NCBI GenBank assembly: GCA_013339895.1
Contig: JABACO010000016.1
Coordinates: 4,607,767-4,671,766 of the forward strand
Reading direction: 5' to 3'
DNA: 64,000 bases
From: Ephydatia muelleri
Lineage: Eukaryota; Porifera; Demospongiae; Spongillida; Spongillidae
The translations under genes were made by a program, and so were the position numbers. Position 1 is the first letter of the stretch. The number at the start of each line of letters is the position of its first letter. The notes below the pieces were generated by a model, which saw nothing but the letters and a program-made list of their open reading frames with translations, was not told the origin of the DNA and ran no database searches. Below are positions 58,013 to 64,000 of this stretch, one piece after another.

Positions 58013-58534
58013 CATTACAAAGCTATAGCTGCTATTAACTATTTGTTTCTGTTGTTGGAAATAATAACCATGGTAACATTTGAAACTGGTATAGACGAAA
58101 ACAAACATAAACTGTATGATGTATTAATGGACTCAGTATATCAGATCATCAGCTGAGAGATGGGGGTGTGGTGTGGGGGGGGGGGGGGGGTATTGTCAAC
58201 AAAAAGGGATTCACCCTATCATCCAACATCAGAATAAAGCTAGTGTTGCAAGATGCATGTTTAAATGTATATTGGACAAATACATAATGACAACCCGTTA
58301 TCTACATCAGTGAATTTCTATTCACTTTTCACTGACCTGGTCACACACATACAACAGACAGCACACACCACTCTTTCCAAGCTTTTAAGCCAATGATTAA
58401 ATCGATGAAATAATAAAGAAGTCAGTAAATTTAAAAAAATAACACCACTCAAATATAGAGTAACAATTTTATGTATAATCCTTACAAATAATTATTCAGT
58501 TTCAGACTGTAAGTACACAATTACACAGTCCTAG
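58013..58534. other. Intergenic, poly-G at 58177-58191
   Basis: 3' flank of the ferritin-like gene (minus strand). No other feature supported. Confidence 0.4.
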
Positions 58535-59568
58535 TTACTGATTCTTTGCTCCTGCAGGCGGCGTAGTCCACTCATAGTCCCACACAGGACCACATGAACT
58601 TTCATCATGAGGGTTAATCTTGGTCCACATAAGTTTACGTGCATGCACCGCCATGGACTCCATGATCGTAATCGAACTCATCATTCCCGTGTCTCCATCA
58701 AGGTGTCCAGAGAAAACATCTTGAATATTTCTTAGCAGCGCTCTGAATGCACTATGAAAGGCTTTTGCTTCCGTATAGCAGTTGTTTTCAGGCGGAATAT
58801 CTTTGCTACTAGGACTGTCCTTCATTGGCCACACCCCCGATTCATCGAATGGTATGTCAGCTCCGTCGTATGCATAGCTTCCGTGAATGGTTTTCACCAA
58901 ATGTTTCTGACAAACGATCTCCTCGAATTTGTAGAAATGAGCAAGGCTACTAGTATCCCCTTGTGTGGGATCATAAGGGGAAGCCCCTTCTCCTTGTTCT
59001 TTAATCTCTTGGATTCCTTTCACTGCCGAAGATACATCTGTAACTATAAATACTCTACCAATCTTTGTAGGCCACGGCCATTGGATTTGTTTATTAGCGG
59101 TACTTTTGTTGAATATACCATTGCCAAGGGATGTAACGCACTGTGCAATGCTATCATAAAACTGTCCAATTGTATTTTCCGCTATTTGCTCACCAGTAGT
59201 GTTATCAGTAACTGATTCGTTGTGCGGTACTTCAATGCCCATAAATACTTTATAAACGTGTTGTAATGTTAACTTTTCCAGAGTAACTGTAAGGTTTGGA
59301 AGGACATTTCCTGGCAATCCCACGGTCGGGTAACTTGGAACAGTTTCTTTACTGTCTATTCGGGGCACACCTCCAATAGCAATCAGAATATTTGCCACTT
59401 GCGCCATATGTTATCATTTCTTGCATTGCGACTGACCGAATAAGCTTTCGTATTTCCGAATTGTATCCCTCTTTTATGGAGTATAGAGCTGTCAGGTATG
59501 GAGGAATTGTTGCAAACTCCAATTGAACACCTACTTGCAAGTTTTCTTTTAATTTTTCTATTGTGCAC
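58535..59568 (-). pseudogene. VioB-type ferritin-like domain protein (iminophenyl-pyruvate dimer synthase family)
   Basis: The minus strand encodes about 340 residues matching the ferritin-like domain of VioB/RebD-type enzymes, which dimerise imine intermediates in bacterial bisindole synthesis. The start is KLKENLQVGVQLEFATIPPY with the first glutamate ligand (LEF). Then comes a QEM..HMAQVANIL helix in which the E-x-x-H ligand pair is split by one extra base near 59410. A VIP-like FYKFEEIV segment (third ligand) and a terminal helix TIMESMAVHARKLM follow. The downstream frame from 59407 is intact for 290 residues to the TAA at 58535. The 5' part ends at the CACTG-ended transposon (59566). 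Standalone ferritin-like proteins of this family occur in bacteria and scattered eukaryotes; here the substrate is unknown. The single shift could also be a sequencing error. Confidence 0.75.
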
Positions 59569-62500
59569 AATGTTAAAAAAAGGGTGTTGCCACAACACAC
59601 TTAGGGGTGTTCGTACTACTGTTTAGGAATAACACCCCATGGAGTGTAGTGGTAACCGCTCAGGAGTGTTACAGCCAACACCCCTGAAGTGTAGCCAGTA
59701 CACTCTGGTGTTGACAAAGGCATCAATAGTTCGTGCATGCACCGTAATCTTACGATACAACATAAATTGATCTTAATAAACTATACAACAACAGTTGATG
59801 ATTTTAATAAAAAGTTGACAACAAATACAAACATATATGTGCAACAAAACTATAAACATGTCTTTAGGGCCTATACGACGATCGAGTAGTCCTGGAGTGT
59901 TTCTCTGCATGCTTCGGACACTAAACAAATGAAGGAAACACATAACGGTCAGGTTCCAATATGAGACATGTCTAACCTTTTTAATTGAATCTTGGGTGCA
60001 GCCATCAGTCCGATGACGGTCATGATCGCTAAGCAGATCGGTGACAATAACAACGTCAATCGTACCGATTGTTACGCTTACCTCGAAGGCTTGTTAGAGC
60101 CAGCGTGTCATATGACCTTTGTAAGGGCGTTCGCGACAAGGTACTTACCTGCCTTAAGCAGTGGCTCATTATAGTGGGTAGCGCAGCACACAGTAGTAGC
60201 CGAATTTTCCTTAGCCAGAGCGTATAAACAGGCATTCCGGTCCGATCGCGAACTGCTGTTCTCGATGAACTCTCTTCAAAGCACTCAACTCGTCTTACTC
60301 AAATGCATCGCTCAACGCTGGAAGGAAACAAATAGCTTACCAAAAAGTCGTGTAACACCGAACTTACCTGTTCATAAATAACAGAACGTGTTTCTAAAGG
60401 TCACGCATGCGCAATGAAATATATTTTTTTAGCATGAACTTACATGTACAATTGTGGATAATCAACATGTCTCACGATGACAAGAAGACACAAATAGCTT
60501 GGGTACACTGTAGGTATTCAGGATGTCTAAGATATAGAGTTGTCCAAATGTGAGGAAAGCTATACAGGACTTTTGAGTAGTTCCAATTGCAATAAGTGCA
60601 CTTCTCTCAGAGTGTATTTGCTGTCCAACAGTATTTCTGTGTATGTGTGAATGTGTGTGTACATGTATGCATACACATACACACATGAATTATACACATA
60701 CACACATGTGCATGTGTGTTAATATGTGTGCATTGTGTGTGTGAATTCGTGTGTATGTGTGTATGTGCATGTGTGCCATGTGTGTATGCAAGCCTGTAGC
60801 CAGGGGGTTGGTCAATCCCCCTTGTTGATGCCTGATTGTGAGGCCCCCCCCCCCCCCTTTCATATTTGGCTAAATGTGAGGCCCCACCTCCCCCCTACCC
60901 CAACAGTCCTGCAGTCCTATTAATCGACCCCCCCCCTGCCAGACTTCCTGCCTACGAGCCTGCGTATGCATGTGTACATGTGTGCATTGTGTGTGCATGT
61001 GTGTGTATGTGTTCATATGTGTAAGTGTGTGTCTGTCATGCACATGTGTGCATGTGTGTGCATGTGTGTGTGCTTGTGTGTGCATGTGTGTGCATGTGTG
61101 TATGTCTGCACGTGTGTGCATGTGTGATTGTGTGTGCATGTGTGCATTGTGTGTGTTAGCATGTGTATACGTGTGTGTTGTGTGTGCACATGTGTGTGCA
61201 TGTGTGTGTATGTGTTCATATGTTAGCATGAGTCTGTCATGTACGTGGTACATGTGTGTGTGCATGTGTGTGCATGTGTGTGTGCAGCGTGTGTGCATGT
61301 GTGCATTGTGTGTGTGTGTGTGCATGTGTATGTGTGGCATGTGTGTGTACATGTGTGTGACGCACATGTGTGTATGTGTGTATACATGTGTGTGTGGTTA
61401 TGTGTATTGTGTGTGAGTACATATGTATGTGTGTACGTGTGTAAACATGCATGCGCATGTGTGGTTATGTGTATGTGTGTGCAGCTCGTGTAAAAATTTG
61501 TACGTATAAGTGCATCTGTTATGCAAACATGTGCATGCATATGGACATTGTCAAACAATTAATAGTTATTGTATTTATCTCGTATCAGTCATTACACCAA
61601 ACCAGGCATACATTTTGACCAAAATGTCACAAAAATGATATTTAATCCCACAACAACACTGTACCTACAAAAAGGGTTCAAACACTGTCACTAGTGAAGT
61701 ACTTTAGCCTACCCTTACAAGTGTTTGACAGCATTCATTCATCCAGTATATTTCTTCACGATAGCTATCAGGATCTGCATGTGGTATATAGACATATGTA
61801 GCCGCATGAATGCATGAACACTTTTAGCATACATCCAATGTTCAAGCTGCAACAGGTCTGTTAAATATTTTTTAAAGGACTACCTACATGTCTTCTGCTA
61901 GATGTCATGCAATATGCTGCTTCCTTGAGCTATATGTGATATTACATGATAAATACTTGTGAGTAATAATGTATATGTTCCCATGCCATTTTACTAGGGT
62001 GTGGTCTAAATAGAATTTTAAAACACAGTCACTGTTACCACACAAGCACTGCCATTGTACTTAACCTTCACTCTCAGCACAAAGTGGCATGCAGGATAAT
62101 AAACAAGCTTGCATCAAATTTGACATTTAGCAGCATACTGGGGTACTACAACACGCTAGCGAACTATACACACAGCAGTGCACATACATGAACATTGCAC
62201 GCAAACCTTCATAAGCACATCGAGATTACATGCATGTATACGGTAATTACATGTTGAAAAAGCAGCGTGTAGGCCTACTAGTAGATATCCACACGCGCAC
62301 GCGCCACTCGGGTCACCAACGCACGGGCGATGGCCAGCCTATGGTAGACGTTTTGTACTGGTACGTTGTATCACACGTGTGCGTGCATACCACTTGAAGT
62401 CCAGTATCACCTCCAACTACGAAGTCACAGCTGCCATCATAGTCATATCATCTACCAAACCACGCCCTCTCTGTCAGAAAGTAATTACTAAACAAGGCTG

Positions 62501-62724
62501 GGAACTATCCTACTGGGGTGTAAATGCGGTAAATCAGTGTTATGACAACACACCTTTAAAACGACCTAACACCCCACCCTTGCTGGGGGTTGCTCCTAAC
62601 ACCCTAACGTAGTCTGCCAACACCCCAAGATGTCAGCTCAACACCCTTGTGTGTTGCCATAACACTCCTTGGGCTGTAACACCCCTCAAACCTAACACCC
62701 CTCGGGCCTTTTTTTTTAACAGTG
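59566..62724 (+). mobile_element. CACTG-ended non-autonomous DNA transposon, copy 2
   Basis: Begins CACAATGTTAAAAAAAGGGTGTTG (with AA inserted relative to copy 1) and ends TTTTTTTTTAACAGTG. It follows copy 1 (4657-7953) in order and orientation with high identity. The shared parts include the AACACC subterminal arrays, the 5' block near 59880-60370, the TG microsatellite with shorter poly-C runs (60844-60857), and the 3' block 61560-62690. It lies directly against the first codons of the ferritin-like gene fragment. Confidence 0.85.
60630..61493. repeat. TG/CA-rich microsatellite inside copy 2
   Basis: Counterpart of 5742-6740, about 130 bp shorter, with shortened poly-C runs. Confidence 0.9.
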
Positions 62725-62850
62725 TATGTGTGTGTGTGTGTGTGTGTGTGCGTGTGCGTGTGTGTGTGTGTGCGCGTGTGCGTGTGTGTGTGTGTATTTG
62801 TGCGTGTGTGTTTGTGCATGTGCGTGCATGTGTGCAAATGTGTGCACGCA
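62725..62850. repeat. (TG)n microsatellite
   Basis: TATGTGTGTGTG...GCGTGTGCGTG directly abutting the right end of copy 2. Confidence 0.95.
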
Positions 62851-62861
62851 ATGAAAAATAT

Positions 62862-63040
62862 ACGCACTCTTATTTAAAAGAGTGCGCGTCAATCCATAAC
62901 AAAGAGTGACGTGCAATCTTCACATCGAGAGTGAAGAGCACTCCGCGTAGTGCTCTTCACTCTTAAAGTAGAAGTGAAATTTCGAGGGCGACATTCACTC
63001 CTGAATTAAGAGTGACGTTCACACGTTTTTTTTTACAGTG
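62862..63040. mobile_element. Right end of a second CACTG-type element (AGAGTG subterminal repeats)
   Basis: Ends TTTTTTTTTACAGTG, like the end of the 3.3-kb element but with different subterminal words: AGAGTG/CACTCT repeated in both orientations. It includes the palindromes CACTCTTATTTAAAAGAGTG and GAGTGAAGAGCACT/AGTGCTCTTCACTC (about 62931-62966). The left end of such an element was not found. Confidence 0.6.
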
Positions 63041-63077
63041 CATGGCTGAGTTCCTGGATGATTTTTTGTAACGACAT
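63041..63077 (-). CDS. Possible start of the ferritin-like gene beyond the transposon (doubtful)
   Basis: The minus strand from ATG 63077 reads MSLQKIIQELSHA up to the transposon end. Length and pattern suit the 15-20 residues that precede the LEFATIPPYL motif in this family. Direct joining to the fragment at 59568 is out of frame, and no good splice pair was seen. Confidence 0.3.
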
Positions 63078-64000
63078 GCAAAGAACCGTTCCACTGAAAA
63101 GAATTTGGGATACGGTAATTTTGTGGGACAGTGCAGCCTTTGTTATGTGAGCTAGATCGCTAAATCTGACAATGACTTGTAGTTCTTGGTTCATGCTTTT
63201 GAATCCAATTGTGACAAAGGTGATGTCAATAAGTCGTTTATCGCTATCCCATAATGAAAATCGCCCTTATTGTGTACACGGATACAAATTTGGGTTGTGA
63301 GTTCGAGCGCTAATATGTGAAAATTGGGCCCGTGTCCAATCCCTATCTCTGCATCGCATCCGTAATCAGTGACCATCACATAATTGTGATTAATATTGTA
63401 ACGGTGACATTGAAGAAGGAGTGTCATCAGACAGACAACTACCTACTGATCCTACTAACGGTACAAGCTTCTGGCCAGCACACAGTTATGTCTGTGCCCA
63501 ATATGACCTTACTAACATAATCCGAGTCTATACATGTGGTGTTGCAAAGATACTATAGGTGTTATCCGCAATGTTGCTCTTGAACCTGCACTACATCCTG
63601 TGGGCGGCACTGGTATAGGATGACGTTCCCAGGATCCCCACAGACCGCAAATCGACTTTGATCAACTTGACATGCTATAATTGCCAGCTGGTGTCATTTG
63701 TACATCCGCTTAATTAATTACAATGACAATTACAGTTGTGTTGATGGAATACCATTTGCATGTAGGTTAAATTTCTGCACACAATTCCACACTCGCATTT
63801 ATGCAGACATATGTACATACATGTATATTATGATTTTGTAACTGCTTTTTCGCACGATGGGTGTCTACATGTAGAGAAAGCATAACGGTCTCACGAGTGT
63901 CAATAATGCCGGCTCTAAGAAGTACATTGCACGTACATTTGTATTGTTGGTTCCGCGTCTTATGTGCATGATGCGCAGGATTTATAGCAATCACTGAGCA
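63078..64000. other. Intergenic, nothing recognised
   Basis: No supported gene or repeat. A 78-codon open frame at 63191-63427 (minus) has no recognised domain. Confidence 0.35.

Noticed and set aside
1-64000. tRNA, rRNA or other structured RNA genes
   Set aside because: No cloverleaf, A/B box pair or rRNA motif was recognised by eye; a dedicated scan would be needed to exclude them.

Overview
The window is eukaryotic and animal-like. Genes are split by short introns with GT-AG or GC-AG borders, polyadenylation signals (AATAAA) are present, intergenic DNA is AT-rich with many CA/TG microsatellites and G/C homopolymers, and several classes of animal transposon occur. The mix of families (RAG1 N-terminal-like zinc modules, CD225/dispanin genes, a VioB-type ferritin-like protein, an Hsp31-like protein, REL-endonuclease LINEs, ISL2EU and hAT elements) suggests a marine invertebrate, most likely a sponge or other early-branching animal. 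That assignment is inference from gene content, not proven.

Layout: 1-2348 is the 5' part of a degraded Ty3/Gypsy-type LTR retrotransposon on the minus strand (LTR, tRNA-Ser primer site, gag, protease, RT). 2821-4014 is an intact single-exon two-pass membrane protein gene (minus). 4657-7953 is a 3.3-kb CACTG-ended non-autonomous transposon whose sister copy lies at 59566-62724. 8562-10251 holds two MITEs and a palindromic LINE end. 10405-11186 is an intact two-exon Hsp31/DJ-1-like gene. 11623-18926 is a decayed hAT element into which an ISL2EU-type element (YqaJ nuclease gene plus THAP/DDE transposase) has been inserted. 19-26 kb is poor in recognisable genes apart from orphan exons and a RAG1-like RING fragment. 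26419-29866 is a giant inverted-repeat element filled with a 153-bp satellite.

From 30.5 to 49.7 kb the main feature is an inverted segmental duplication carrying two intact CD225/dispanin-like genes (30775-32416 plus, 47159-49139 minus). Between them lie a chromodomain remnant, LINE fragments, a gene with a ParB/sulfiredoxin-like fold signature (about 41.4-43.2 kb) and a RAG1 N-terminal-like exon (45.1-45.4 kb). 50-54.8 kb is mostly non-coding with a diverged 400-bp direct duplication. 54.85-58.0 kb is a head-to-tail cluster of 5'-truncated LINE copies joined at AAT microsatellites. 58535-59568 encodes most of a VioB-type ferritin-like protein, interrupted by a 1-base frameshift and separated from a possible start exon (63075-63077) by the second CACTG element.

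Most of the sequence is therefore repeat-derived. Five reading structures look functional: the two-pass membrane protein, the Hsp31-like gene, the two CD225 genes and the ISL2EU YqaJ gene. No rRNA, tRNA gene or CRISPR array was recognised.
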